From NCBI RefSeq assembly GCF_017309585.1, contig NZ_CP071321.1, positions 3,802,001-3,866,000 of the forward strand: a stretch of DNA of 64,000 nucleotides. Direction: 5' to 3'. Positions 11,847-20,693 of the stretch are shown here, piece by piece. The position numbers and the translations under genes are program-made. This stretch comes from Nitrogeniibacter aestuarii (GTDB taxonomy: Bacteria; Pseudomonadota; Gammaproteobacteria; Burkholderiales; Rhodocyclaceae). The notes below the pieces were generated by a model. It had not been told where the DNA came from. It worked only from the letters and a program-made list of their open reading frames with translations, and ran no database searches. Every line of letters begins with the position of its first letter. Position 1 is the first letter of the stretch.

Positions 11847-13874
11847 TCAGTCCAGTGACCACTGGACGGTGACATGGACGGCCCTTTCGATCTCGCGCAC
11901 GGCCATGGGCATGTAGTCGCGGCCAAACTCGGCATGGCGCGCATCGAGCAGGTTGCGCCCGACCACCGACACCGTGGTCTGGCGCGAATAGCGCCATGCG
12001 TATCCGAGATCGAGTTCGGTATAGGCCGGCGGGGTCTCGACGCCGGCCTGCTGATGAATCAGTGTGTCCACGTGCCGGATGATCATGTCCACCGCATGGC
12101 CGGAGTACGGCTTCCAGGTGGTATGCAGGCTGAAGGCCTCCTGTGGCACCCGGGCCAGGTAGGCCGCCGTGCTGTCGTCGACCACCGCGTTACCCGTATT
12201 CACGGCGCTGGGCTGGGTGCGCGTGTAGGCCAGGCGGTGCCGCCAATGGGCGGTTGGCTGCCAGTCGAGCGCCAGCTCGACCCCGGCCACGCGGCCCCCG
12301 GCAGAAAAGGACATGTCCACGTCCTGCACCACCCAGGGCGGCTCGACGGAGACGCTTTGCTGCGGCACCAGCGTCCTCAGATTGCGGTACTTCATGTAGT
12401 AGGCCGTGGCGTCGAAGTGCACGGTCGGATCCGGTTGCCCCCGGTAGCCGATCTCATAGGAGCGCATGCGCTCGGTGCGCAGCGACTCGGCGCCATTGAC
12501 CCGCGAGATGACGGGCGGCATCTGGTTGAGCACGAATGGAAAATGACTGGTATCGGTCTCGATCGCCGCCGGCGTGCGTGTCGCTTCCGACACGGCACCC
12601 CACAGCAGGTGTTTCGGCGCGATCTGCCAGGCCAGACGGACATTGGGCAGCCACTCGTTGCCGGTCAGGGTGTGGTGCTCGAATTTCAACCCTGTGGTGA
12701 GGGTCAGCGTATCGGGCAGCAGGGTGAAATCGTCGTGAATGAAGGCGCTGACCAGGCCGTAGCGCCGATGCGGATGGTTGATCACGAACAGCCCGGAGTT
12801 GGCCTCGATCCACTGGTCGTTGAAGCGCAGCCCGCCGCCGATGATCAGTTCGTGCGCGCCGGTGCGGAACAGGTATTGCCCCTCGAGATCGAAGGTGTGA
12901 CGCGTCTCGTCGAGCACGTCACCGGTCTGCTTAAAGTATTGCCAGGACCCCTGCACGGAGCGCTCCGTCTGGTCCGATTCGATCTGGTTGAGGCTGAAAC
13001 TCAACGATGCCCCCGTGTCTCGCTGAGTGAAGGGGTTTGGCCTCAACAGACCCGGTGCGGTGATGTCGGGCACAAACCAGTAGTCTTCGCTCTCGTTGCG
13101 ATAGACATCGCCCATGACCTGCAGCTCACCCCAGTCATCGGTGAAACGTTCCATGCGAAAGCCGATGCGGTGATTCACCCATTCGTCACTGCCATCCCGG
13201 CCGCTGGGCGTGATGCTCGACTCGCCACGCACACGCCCCTGGTAGCTGACCCGGTAGTGCCCGCCATCGAGCGCCCCACCATGGCGTGCATAGGCCAGGG
13301 CATGATCCACATTGCCGGTGGTCAGGCGCAGTTCCTCACCCTGGGTGGCGCGAGACCATTTGGTGATGATGTTGACGATGCCATTGACCGCGTTCGCCCC
13401 CCAGATGGACGCGCCCGGGCCGCGAATGACCTCGATCCGGTCCACCTCCGCCATCGGGATGTCGAGCGCCTCCCAGAACGTGCCGGAAAACAGGGGTGAA
13501 TAGACCGTGCGCCCATCGACCATCACGAGCAGCTTGTTGGCAAAGCGGCCATTCGAACCGCGCACCGACACGGCCCAGCGGTTGTTGCCCAGTGCGGCCA
13601 CCTGCACCCCCGGCACGAGACGCAGCGCGTCCGGCAGGGTCGTCACACCGGTGCGGGCAATATCCTCGGCACTGACCACGTAAACTGCGGCTGCCACGTC
13701 GCCGATTTCCTGACGCTTCTTGGCCACGGTGATCACTTCCTGCGTCACCAGCTCCCCGAGGGAAAAATCCAGGGGGTCAAGCTCCGCCGCAGCCGCACGA
13801 TGAGCCCCGGCAAGAAGCGGCAGGAGGATCAGCAGCGCGCGGCAGTGGATCCCAAACGATTTGGGCTGACTCAT
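11847..13874 (-). CDS. TonB-dependent outer-membrane receptor (upstream copy)
   Basis: 675 residues from the ATG at 13874, chosen because GAGAAAAG precedes it; an ATG 5 codons earlier lacks a Shine-Dalgarno. A signal peptide (LLILLPLLAGAHRAAA) is followed by LDFSLGELVTQEVITVAKK, where QEVITVAKK looks like a TonB box. The plug contains VAAAVYVVSAEDI, LRLVPGVQVAALG, VSVRGSNGRFANKLLVMVDG and RIEVIRGPGASIWGANAVNG. The barrel ends in VTVQWSLD, without a terminal aromatic residue. It is clearly related to the next receptor, so the pair looks like an old tandem duplication with two ligand specificities or a heteromeric sensor. It is the first gene of the five-gene unit. Confidence 0.9.
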   Translation of the reverse strand: MSQPKSFGIHCRALLILLPLLAGAHRAAAAELDPLDFSLGELVTQEVITVAKKRQEIGDVAAAVYVVSAEDIARTGVTTLPDALRLVPGVQVAALGNNRWAVSVRGSNGRFANKLLVMVDGRTVYSPLFSGTFWEALDIPMAEVDRIEVIRGPGASIWGANAVNGIVNIITKWSRATQGEELRLTTGNVDHALAYARHGGALDGGHYRVSYQGRVRGESSITPSGRDGSDEWVNHRIGFRMERFTDDWGELQVMGDVYRNESEDYWFVPDITAPGLLRPNPFTQRDTGASLSFSLNQIESDQTERSVQGSWQYFKQTGDVLDETRHTFDLEGQYLFRTGAHELIIGGGLRFNDQWIEANSGLFVINHPHRRYGLVSAFIHDDFTLLPDTLTLTTGLKFEHHTLTGNEWLPNVRLAWQIAPKHLLWGAVSEATRTPAAIETDTSHFPFVLNQMPPVISRVNGAESLRTERMRSYEIGYRGQPDPTVHFDATAYYMKYRNLRTLVPQQSVSVEPPWVVQDVDMSFSAGGRVAGVELALDWQPTAHWRHRLAYTRTQPSAVNTGNAVVDDSTAAYLARVPQEAFSLHTTWKPYSGHAVDMIIRHVDTLIHQQAGVETPPAYTELDLGYAWRYSRQTTVSVVGRNLLDARHAEFGRDYMPMAVREIERAVHVTVQWSLD

Positions 13875-14050
13875 GATCTTTTCTCGCATCGGGCAACGGC
13901 ATTGGGGCCGGTGCCACGAACAGTCACATGGAATTTCGACTCAGTGTGAGATATCGGCACATCATCGGCCCCCTTTAGACACGATGTCACCCGCCGCCGT
14001 CAAGCACATCACCCCCCGCGCCGAATCGCGTCAAGCACGCCGCCATCCGC

Positions 14051-14056
14051 TACAAT
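14051..14056 (+). promoter_or_regulatory. Possible -10 element for glnS
   Basis: TACAAT lies 31 bases before the glnS ATG, in the context GCTACAATTCCGCC. Very similar sequence (CGCTACAATGCGGCC) precedes the ankyrin-repeat gene near 16374. No good -35 hexamer is visible at the right distance, so the call rests on the -10 alone. Confidence 0.4.
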
Positions 14057-14087
14057 TCCGCCTTTGTCCGAATCGACCGCCTTGATC

Positions 14088-15818
14088 ATGTCGTCTGCTC
14101 CGTCCAACGAGACCCAAGCCCCTGTCCAGAACTTCATCCGCTCCGCTGTCGAGGCGGACCAGCGCGCCGGCAAGTGGGGCGGGCGCATCGAGACGCGTTT
14201 CCCGCCGGAGCCCAATGGCTACCTGCACTACGGCCACGCCAAATCGATCTGCCTGAACTTCGGCCTGGCCGAAGAGCTGGGCGGCGCGTGCCACCTGCGC
14301 TTCGACGACACCAACCCGACCAAGGAAGAACAGGAGTATGTGGACGCGATCATCGAGTCCGTGCGCTGGCTCGGTTACGACTGGGGCGAGCACCTGTACT
14401 ACGCCTCCGACTACTTCCCGCGCATGGTCGAGTTCGCCGAATACCTGATCAAGGCCGGCAAGGCCTATGTGGAGTCACTCTCGGCCGAAGAGATGCGCGC
14501 CTACCGCGGCACCCTCACCGAGCCCGGTCGCAACAGCCCCTACCGCGAACGGACCATCGACGAGAACCTGGATCTGTTCGCCCGCATGAAGGCCGGCGAA
14601 TTTCCCGATGGCGCCCACATCCTGCGCGCGAAGATCGACATGGCCTCGCCCAACATCAACCTGCGCGACCCGGCCATCTACCGCATCCGCCACGCCAGCC
14701 ACCACCGCACGGGCGACCAGTGGTGCGTCTATCCGATGTACACCTTCGCGCATCCCATCGAAGACGCCATCGAGAACATCACCCACTCCCTGTGCACGCT
14801 CGAATTCGAAGACCAGCGCCCGTTCTACGAGTGGCTGCTCGAGCAATTGGCCGAAGGGGGCTTCTTCGAGCGCCCCCTGCCCCAGCAGATCGAATTCGCG
14901 CGTCTGAACCTCACCTATGTGGTGCTTTCCAAGCGCAAGCTCATCGAGCTGGTCGAAGGCGGCCACACCGACGGCTGGGACGACCCGCGCATGCCGACCC
15001 TCATCGGCGCGCGTCGTCGCGGTTTCACCGCCGAAGGCTTCCGCAACTTTGCCGAGCGCGTGGGCATCTCCAAGGCCAACAGCTGGATCGACATGAGCGT
15101 GCTCGAAGAGTGCATGCGCGAGCATCTCAACGACACGGCCGAGCGTCGGGTCGCCGTGCTCGATCCGGTCAAGCTGATCGTCACCAATTACCCCGAAGGC
15201 CAGTCCGAGGACTGCAACGCGCCCAACCACCCGCTCAAGCCGGAACTGGGCAGCCGCACCATGCCCTTTTCCCGCGAACTGTGGATCGAGCGCGAAGACT
15301 TCATGGAAGAGCCCGTCAAGGGCTTCCGCCGCCTGTTCCCGGGCAACAAGGTGCGCCTGCGCTACGGCTACGTGGTCGAATGCACCGGCTGCGAGAAGGA
15401 TGCCGAGGGCAACATCACGGCCGTCACATGCGAATACTTCCCGGACTCCAAATCGGGTACGCCGGGTGCGGACAACTACAAGGTCAAGGGCAACCTGCAC
15501 TGGGTCAGCGTCGAACACGGCGTCGAAGCCGAAGTGCGCCTCTATGATCGCCTGTTCGCCTATCCGCACCCGGGGCAACGCCGCGAGGGCGATGCCGAAG
15601 ATCTCGAACGCAACTACCTTGACGATCTGAATGCCGACAGCAAACGCACGATCCGGGCCTGTCTGGAACCGTCGCTGGGTGACACCACCGCGGAGTCACG
15701 CTACCAGTTCGAACGCCACGGTTATTTCGTGGCGGATCGCTTCGACCATCAAGTCGGATCTCCCGTGTTTAATCGCACGGTGACGCTGAAGGATTCGTGG
15801 AAGAATTCTGGCTCGTAA
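14088..15818 (+). CDS. glnS: Glutaminyl-tRNA synthetase
   Basis: Class I aminoacyl-tRNA synthetase that charges tRNA-Gln with glutamine in the cytoplasm. From the ATG at 14088 it has 576 residues, close to the usual 550-580. The catalytic signatures are PPEPNGYLHYGHAKS (HIGH motif) and VVLSKRKL (KMSKS equivalent). Family landmarks include LRFDDTNPTKE, SHHRTGDQWCVYPMY, FEFEDQRP-type EFEDQRPFYEWL, and GSPVFNRTVTLKDSW at the C-terminus. A TTG 8 codons upstream is in frame but less likely. It is divergent from the TonB receptor unit, with about 210 bases between them. A small hairpin follows the stop. Confidence 0.97.
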   Translation: MSSAPSNETQAPVQNFIRSAVEADQRAGKWGGRIETRFPPEPNGYLHYGHAKSICLNFGLAEELGGACHLRFDDTNPTKEEQEYVDAIIESVRWLGYDWGEHLYYASDYFPRMVEFAEYLIKAGKAYVESLSAEEMRAYRGTLTEPGRNSPYRERTIDENLDLFARMKAGEFPDGAHILRAKIDMASPNINLRDPAIYRIRHASHHRTGDQWCVYPMYTFAHPIEDAIENITHSLCTLEFEDQRPFYEWLLEQLAEGGFFERPLPQQIEFARLNLTYVVLSKRKLIELVEGGHTDGWDDPRMPTLIGARRRGFTAEGFRNFAERVGISKANSWIDMSVLEECMREHLNDTAERRVAVLDPVKLIVTNYPEGQSEDCNAPNHPLKPELGSRTMPFSRELWIEREDFMEEPVKGFRRLFPGNKVRLRYGYVVECTGCEKDAEGNITAVTCEYFPDSKSGTPGADNYKVKGNLHWVSVEHGVEAEVRLYDRLFAYPHPGQRREGDAEDLERNYLDDLNADSKRTIRACLEPSLGDTTAESRYQFERHGYFVADRFDHQVGSPVFNRTVTLKDSWKNSGS

Positions 15819-15822
15819 ACCA

Positions 15823-15846
15823 GCACCCGAACGAGGGTGCGATTTT
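15823..15846 (+). terminator. Weak rho-independent terminator after glnS
   Basis: GCACCC, a 6-base loop and GGGTGC are followed by GATTTT, 4 bases after the glnS stop. The six-pair stem and short T run make it a weak candidate. Confidence 0.5.
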
Positions 15847-15868
15847 GACGTAGTCAGTTGTTCCATTG

Positions 15869-16297
15869 ATGAAAACGCGCACCCTCTACGATGTCCTGCA
15901 GATCGCTCCCAACGCCGCGCCGCCGATTGTCGACGCCGCCTACGAGCACCTGCGCACACAGTGCGATCTTGGTGATGATCCAGCGGCGGGACGGCTCGTA
16001 GATGACGCTTACGCGACCTTGCGCAACCCCGAAGCCCGTCATGCCTATGACGCCAGGCTCGCACGTCTTGCCCTGGAGTCCGCGCAGCACTCGGCGCCGG
16101 CCACCCCGGTGCGAAGCAAGGGCGCGTGTCGTCTGGTCCTGATCGGCTGGGCCGTGGCAGCAGCCATGATCGGTTATGGCACCGCCACCGTCTGGCATGG
16201 CGCCAACCCACCGCGCGCCGACGCCTCGCTCGACACCTCCTCATCGATGGTTGCCCGCCCCCTGACGCAAACGGACACTCGGCCCACTGATCGCTGA
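15869..16297 (+). CDS. J-domain-like single-pass membrane protein lacking HPD
   Basis: 142 residues from the ATG at 15869. Residues 1-65 read as a J-domain: LYDVLQIAPNAAPPIVDAAY fits helices I-II and VDDAYATLRNPEARHAYDARL fits helices III-IV. The loop that should carry His-Pro-Asp reads CDLGDDPAAG instead, so it is unlikely to stimulate DnaK ATPase. A membrane segment lies at about 93-110 (LVLIGWAVAAAMIGYGTATV), followed by a Ser/Thr-rich tail. It sits between glnS and the ankyrin protein on the same strand, about 50 and 105 bases away. Function unknown; a protein-protein interaction role at the membrane is the best guess. Confidence 0.65.
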   Translation: MKTRTLYDVLQIAPNAAPPIVDAAYEHLRTQCDLGDDPAAGRLVDDAYATLRNPEARHAYDARLARLALESAQHSAPATPVRSKGACRLVLIGWAVAAAMIGYGTATVWHGANPPRADASLDTSSSMVARPLTQTDTRPTDR

Positions 16298-16403
16298 TCG
16301 GTATCCGGCCCGGGCAGCCGCCGCAGCGGCCATCCATGTGTCATTTTTTGCAATTGCATGACGCCGGGCACGCTACAATGCGGCCTTTTGCCCGCACGCC
16401 CTG

Positions 16404-17552
16404 ATGAGTCGCGACACCCCAGCCCTGATTGATCGTATCCCCGGCATCGTCTGGTTCTTTGCCGGCATGCTGATCACGAGCCTCACCGTGGGTCTGCTGC
16501 TGGCCATTGCCCACCATCAGCTCAACAAGGACACTGCCGACACGGCCTCGCCCCTGACGCCCGGGGTTCAGCACAGCGCCGTGAACTCGCCCTGTCCGTC
16601 CTCCCCCGCGCCCCTCAGTCTGGCCCACGCCATCGCGTGCGGCGAGCTCGATGCGGCGCGCCGGTTGTTGTCCTCGGGCACGCCCCCCGACCAGATCGAC
16701 ACCCGGCCGGACTGGCATGGCCGCACGGCCCTTCACCACGCCGCCCTCATCGGCAATGAAGCGGCCGTTGCCCTGCTGCTCGAAGCCGGCGCCAATCCCA
16801 CGGCCTCCGATACGGAAGAGAACACCGCGCTTCATCTCCTGCCCCAGACCAAGGACCCGGTCGCGGCGGTGGCCATCGCCAGGCGGCTGGCAGCTGCAGG
16901 CGCTACCATCGACGCCGTCAATCGCGCGGGCCAGACCCCCCTGCAGACGCTCGAAGGCGAGCCTTCGCGTCTGATGGCGCATCAAGCGCTGGCCCAATGG
17001 CTCCATCGCGGCCGTAAGGCCCGTGCCGACAAGGCGATCAGCCTCGCCGAAACCACCATGGCCCAAGCACCCACAGGGGCCGGGCCCGTGGAGAGCCCAT
17101 CCGCCGCCGCCCTGGCTCAAGCGCAGCCCGCCACCGAGCAAGCAGCACTGCCGACTGCCGCCGACGTACCGACAGAGCCCGCACCGTCGGCCGCCGAGAT
17201 GCAACGCACGGCCAAGGAAGACATCCGCAAAACCCTGCAGGCATGGACCATGGCGTGGTCCAGCAAGGACATGCCAGCGTATCTCGCGCAGTATCACGCC
17301 GATTTCACCCCGGACGAAGGGCTCGATCGCACGCGCTGGGCCCAGCTGCGTCACCAGCGCATTGCCGGCAAATCCGGGCGCATCACGGTCTTCCTGCGCG
17401 ACATCGATATCGAGTTTGACGGCGAGCAAGCCATCGCCACCTTCGTGCAGGACTATGACTCCGGCAACTACCACGACAGTACGCGCAAGCGCCTGAGGCT
17501 GGCCCGTGCGCTCGATCACTGGCAGATCCTGAACGAACAGAGCATCGATTGA
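16404..17552 (+). CDS. Membrane-anchored ankyrin-repeat protein with C-terminal NTF2/Cds6-like domain
   Basis: 382 residues. One membrane helix lies at about 13-36 (IVWFFAGMLITSLTVGLLLAI), so the rest is probably periplasmic. Ankyrin repeats follow at about 80-190; the clearest are GRTALHHAALIGNEAAVALL and NTALHLLPQTKDP. A Pro/Ala/Thr-rich linker (about 215-265) joins a C-terminal domain (about 270-382) with IRKTLQAWTMAWSSKDMPAY, YHADFTP and DHWQILNEQ. This pattern resembles the NTF2-like or Cds6-type domain found in envelope proteins and at the ends of some L,D-transpeptidases. No catalytic motif is seen. A TACAAT element lies 25 bases upstream of the ATG. Confidence 0.75.
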   Translation: MSRDTPALIDRIPGIVWFFAGMLITSLTVGLLLAIAHHQLNKDTADTASPLTPGVQHSAVNSPCPSSPAPLSLAHAIACGELDAARRLLSSGTPPDQIDTRPDWHGRTALHHAALIGNEAAVALLLEAGANPTASDTEENTALHLLPQTKDPVAAVAIARRLAAAGATIDAVNRAGQTPLQTLEGEPSRLMAHQALAQWLHRGRKARADKAISLAETTMAQAPTGAGPVESPSAAALAQAQPATEQAALPTAADVPTEPAPSAAEMQRTAKEDIRKTLQAWTMAWSSKDMPAYLAQYHADFTPDEGLDRTRWAQLRHQRIAGKSGRITVFLRDIDIEFDGEQAIATFVQDYDSGNYHDSTRKRLRLARALDHWQILNEQSID

Positions 17553-17615
17553 CCTATGTCATGAGCGTGCGCTTGCACTGAAACGCCCAGGGCGGGAAGA
17601 TCAGGGTTTCCCTAT

Positions 17616-18785
17616 ATGTTTCCCTCAGCCATGCGCGCCCGATACCTGATCCTGCTTGTCCTCATCCTCGGCATTGGTGCAGGTGTGTGGTGGGTCAAGC
17701 GTCCCAAGCCGATTCCGGTGGTCCTGCAAACCGTTGATCGCGGCACTGTCGAGGCGACCGTTTCCAACACCCGTGCGGGTGAAATCGAAGCCTGCCAGCG
17801 CGCCAAGCTGTCCACCATTGCCGGCGGCCGTATCGAATTCATCGGCGTCGCCGAAGGCGACCATGTGAGCAAAGGGCAGGTGTTGATGCGCCTGTGGAAC
17901 GAGGATGCGGCCGCTCAGGTGGTCGTGGCGGAGCGCCAGCTCGACACGGCCCAGAAGCGCGTCTCCGAAGCCTGCACCATCGCCGCCAACGCCCAGCGCG
18001 AGGCCAAACGCCAAGAGGCCCTCAACGCCAAAGGGTTTGTGTCCAAGTCGGCCGTTCAGGCCGCCGAGACCGACGCCCGCGCCCGCACTGCCGCCTGCCA
18101 GAGCGCCCGCACGGCCATCGCCACCGCCGAAGCTCAGGTGGATGCCGCCCGCGCCACCAACGAACGTACCGTGCTGATCGCCCCGTTCGACGGCACCATC
18201 GCCAAGATCGAGGGCAAGCTCGGTGAATACACCACCCCCTCGCCCCCGGGCGTGGCCACGCCGCCGGCCATCGACCTCATCGATGAAACCTGTCTGTATG
18301 TGAAAGCCCCCATGGACGAGGTGGATGCCCCGCGCATCAAGGTCGGCCAGCCGGTGCGCATCACGCTCGACGCCATCTCCGGTCAGACCTGGGCGGGCAA
18401 GGTGCGCCGTATCGCGCCCTATGTGCAGGCGATCGAGAAGCAGGCCCGCACGGTGGATGTGGAGGTGGATTTTGCCAATCCTGACGAAGCCCGCGGCTTG
18501 CTCGTGGGCTACAGCGCCGATGCCGAAGTGGTACTCGACGTCGCGCAGGACACCTTGCGCGTCCCCACCGCGGCGCTGCGCGAAGGCAACACCGTGCTGC
18601 GCTTCAACCCGGCAGACAGCACGCTGGAAGCGCGCACCATCACGCCGGGCATCGCCAACTGGGAATACACCGAGGTGAAGGACGGCCTGGCCGACGGCGA
18701 CCGCATCGTCACCTCGCTCGAACGCGAGGGGGTCGAGGCCGGCGCCTTTGTTACGCCGGACGACGGCTCCCGGAAGGCCGACTGA
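17616..18785 (+). CDS. Periplasmic adaptor (membrane fusion) subunit, MacA/HlyD type
   Basis: 389 residues with an N-terminal signal-anchor (YLILLVLILGIGAGVWWV). The HlyD-type lipoyl half-motif GGRIEFIGVAEGDHVSKGQVLMRLW is at about 68-92. An alpha-helical hairpin region rich in Ala/Gln/Arg covers 95-185, the second lipoyl half follows at APFDGTIAKIEGKLGEY, and a beta-barrel domain is in the C-terminal half. It is expected to bridge the inner-membrane ABC permeases encoded downstream to an outer-membrane channel. No TolC-like gene is in the window. The next gene starts 4 bases after its stop, so the four genes to 21893 form one operon. Confidence 0.9.
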   Translation: MFPSAMRARYLILLVLILGIGAGVWWVKRPKPIPVVLQTVDRGTVEATVSNTRAGEIEACQRAKLSTIAGGRIEFIGVAEGDHVSKGQVLMRLWNEDAAAQVVVAERQLDTAQKRVSEACTIAANAQREAKRQEALNAKGFVSKSAVQAAETDARARTAACQSARTAIATAEAQVDAARATNERTVLIAPFDGTIAKIEGKLGEYTTPSPPGVATPPAIDLIDETCLYVKAPMDEVDAPRIKVGQPVRITLDAISGQTWAGKVRRIAPYVQAIEKQARTVDVEVDFANPDEARGLLVGYSADAEVVLDVAQDTLRVPTAALREGNTVLRFNPADSTLEARTITPGIANWEYTEVKDGLADGDRIVTSLEREGVEAGAFVTPDDGSRKAD

Positions 18786-18789
18786 GCCC

Positions 18790-19479
18790 ATGGCCCAGAT
18801 CGAGCTGGAGAATATCGAGCGCGTCTTCCTGCTGGGTGACACGGAAGTGCACGCCCTGCACGAGATCAGCCTCGAGATCGAGGCGGGCGAGTACGTGGCC
18901 GTGATGGGTCCGTCCGGCTCGGGCAAATCGACCCTGCTCAACCTGCTCGGCCTGCTCGACCGACCCAACCAGGGCCACTACCGGCTGGAAGGGCGCGACG
19001 TCACCACGCTCGATGCCGATGAACAGGCCCGGGTGCGCCGCGAGCGCATCGGCTTCGTGTTCCAGAGCTTTCATCTGGTGCCGCGCCTGACCGCCGAAGA
19101 GAACATCGCCCTGCCGCTCATGCTCGCCGGCATCGACCCGAAGACCCGCAAGAGCCGCGTCACCAAGGCGCTGCAGGACTTCGGCCTCGCCAGCCGCGCC
19201 GACCATCGCCCCGACCAGCTCTCCGGCGGCCAGCGCCAGCGGGTGGCCATCGCCCGCGCCACCATCATGCAGCCGGCCATGCTGCTGGCCGACGAACCGA
19301 CCGGCAATCTGGACCGCAGCACCGGCGACGAAGTCACCCAGCTGCTCGAAGCACTCAACGCCAGCGGAGTGACCCTCATCGTGGTGACCCACGACCCGAG
19401 CATGGGCGAGCGCGCCCGCCGCCAGCTTTACATGGAAGACGGCGCACTCAAGACAGACACGCGCAGGCCGACGCCATGA
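18790..19479 (+). CDS. ABC transporter ATP-binding protein, MacB/LolD type
   Basis: 229 residues from the ATG at 18790. Walker A is MGPSGSGKSTLLNLLG, the Q-loop is FVFQSFHLVPRLTAEENI, the signature is LSGGQRQRVAIARA, Walker B is MLLADEPTGNLD, and the switch histidine is in VVTHDPS. These are typical of the MacB/LolD/FtsE group, which couples ATP hydrolysis to mechanical work on periplasmic substrates rather than import. The stop overlaps the first permease start by 4 bases. In MacB the ATPase and permease are fused; here they are separate. Confidence 0.95.
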   Translation: MAQIELENIERVFLLGDTEVHALHEISLEIEAGEYVAVMGPSGSGKSTLLNLLGLLDRPNQGHYRLEGRDVTTLDADEQARVRRERIGFVFQSFHLVPRLTAEENIALPLMLAGIDPKTRKSRVTKALQDFGLASRADHRPDQLSGGQRQRVAIARATIMQPAMLLADEPTGNLDRSTGDEVTQLLEALNASGVTLIVVTHDPSMGERARRQLYMEDGALKTDTRRPTP

Positions 19480-20687
19480 TGAGCGTGCGCGACACCCTCG
19501 GTTTCGCCACCCGCGCCGCCACCGGCTATCCGGTGCGCACCGGCCTCATGATGCTGGCCATGGCCATCGGCGTCGCCGCCGTGGTGTTGCTCACCGCCCT
19601 TGGCGATGGTGCCCGGCGCTATGTGGTCGATCAGTTCAATGCCCTGGGCAGCAGCCTCATCATCGTGCTGCCCGGTCGCACAGAAACCGGTGGCGTGGGT
19701 GCCGGCAGCTTCTCCACCAGCGCCTCGCGCGACCTCACCACGGGCGATGCCGCTGCCCTCCGCCGCGCGAGCAGCGTCACCCGCACCGCCCCCCTGCTGT
19801 TGGGCAACTCGGAAGTGGCCTGGGGCGGCAAGCTGCGCGAGACCCTGATCGTCGGCACCAGTGCCGAGTTTCTCGACATCCGCAACCTGAAGATGGCGCA
19901 GGGCCAGTTTCTGCCGGTGGAAGACCTCGACCGCGCCACCCCGGTGGCCGTCATCGGCGCCGAAATGCGCGAGCAACTCTTCGGGGCCGAGCCGGCGCTG
20001 GGCAAGATGATCCGCGTGGCCGATCGCCGCTACCGGGTCATCGGCGTGCTTGCCGCCTCCGGCTCCGGCCTGGGCATGACGGCGGACGAACTGGTGATCA
20101 TCCCCGTCGGCGCCGCCCAGGCCCTGTTCAACACCTCGGCCCTGTTCCGGGTGTTTGTCGAAGCCCGCAACCGGGACGCCGTCGCCAGCGCCAAGAAGGA
20201 AGTCCTCAAGATCCTCAAGGCCCGCCACGGCGGCGAGGAGGACGTCACCCTCATCACCCAGGACGCGGTGCTCGGCACCTTCGACCGCATTCTCGGCGCC
20301 CTCACCCTGGCGGTGGGCGGCATTGCCGCCATCAGCCTGGCCGTGGCCGGCATTCTGGTCATGAACGTGATGCTCGTGGCCGTCACCCAGCGCACCTCGG
20401 AAATCGGCCTGCTCAAGGCCCTCGGCGCCACCGCCCCCAACATCCGCTACGTGTTCCTGGCCGAAGCCGCCCTGCTCTCCATCGCCGGCGCCCTGTGCGG
20501 CCTCGCCCTCGGCCACGTCGGCGCCTGGGGCCTGCGCCAGGCCTTCCCCGACCTGCCCGCCTACCCGCCCGACTGGGCCATGCTCGCCGGCCTCGGCACC
20601 GCCATCACCACCGGACTGCTGTTTGGCGTGATGCCGGCGCGCCGCGCGGCGAGCATGGACCCGGTCGATGCGCTGGCCAAGCGGTAA
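19476..20687 (+). CDS. ABC transporter permease, MacB/FtsX type (first copy)
   Basis: 403 residues: an N-terminal membrane helix (TGLMMLAMAIGVAAVVLLTAL), a large periplasmic domain (about 45-275) with the MacB_PCD-like stretch DQFNALGSSLIIVLPGRTE, then three C-terminal helices with the FtsX signature QRTSEIGLLKALGATAPNI and the ending PARRAASMDPVDAL. The gene overlaps the ATPase gene by 4 bases and is followed 6 bases later by a second, related permease, suggesting a heterodimeric permease. Substrate unknown; lipoprotein, lipid, peptide or drug export are all possible. Confidence 0.92.
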   Translation: MMSVRDTLGFATRAATGYPVRTGLMMLAMAIGVAAVVLLTALGDGARRYVVDQFNALGSSLIIVLPGRTETGGVGAGSFSTSASRDLTTGDAAALRRASSVTRTAPLLLGNSEVAWGGKLRETLIVGTSAEFLDIRNLKMAQGQFLPVEDLDRATPVAVIGAEMREQLFGAEPALGKMIRVADRRYRVIGVLAASGSGLGMTADELVIIPVGAAQALFNTSALFRVFVEARNRDAVASAKKEVLKILKARHGGEEDVTLITQDAVLGTFDRILGALTLAVGGIAAISLAVAGILVMNVMLVAVTQRTSEIGLLKALGATAPNIRYVFLAEAALLSIAGALCGLALGHVGAWGLRQAFPDLPAYPPDWAMLAGLGTAITTGLLFGVMPARRAASMDPVDALAKR

Positions 20688-20693
20688 AACCGA

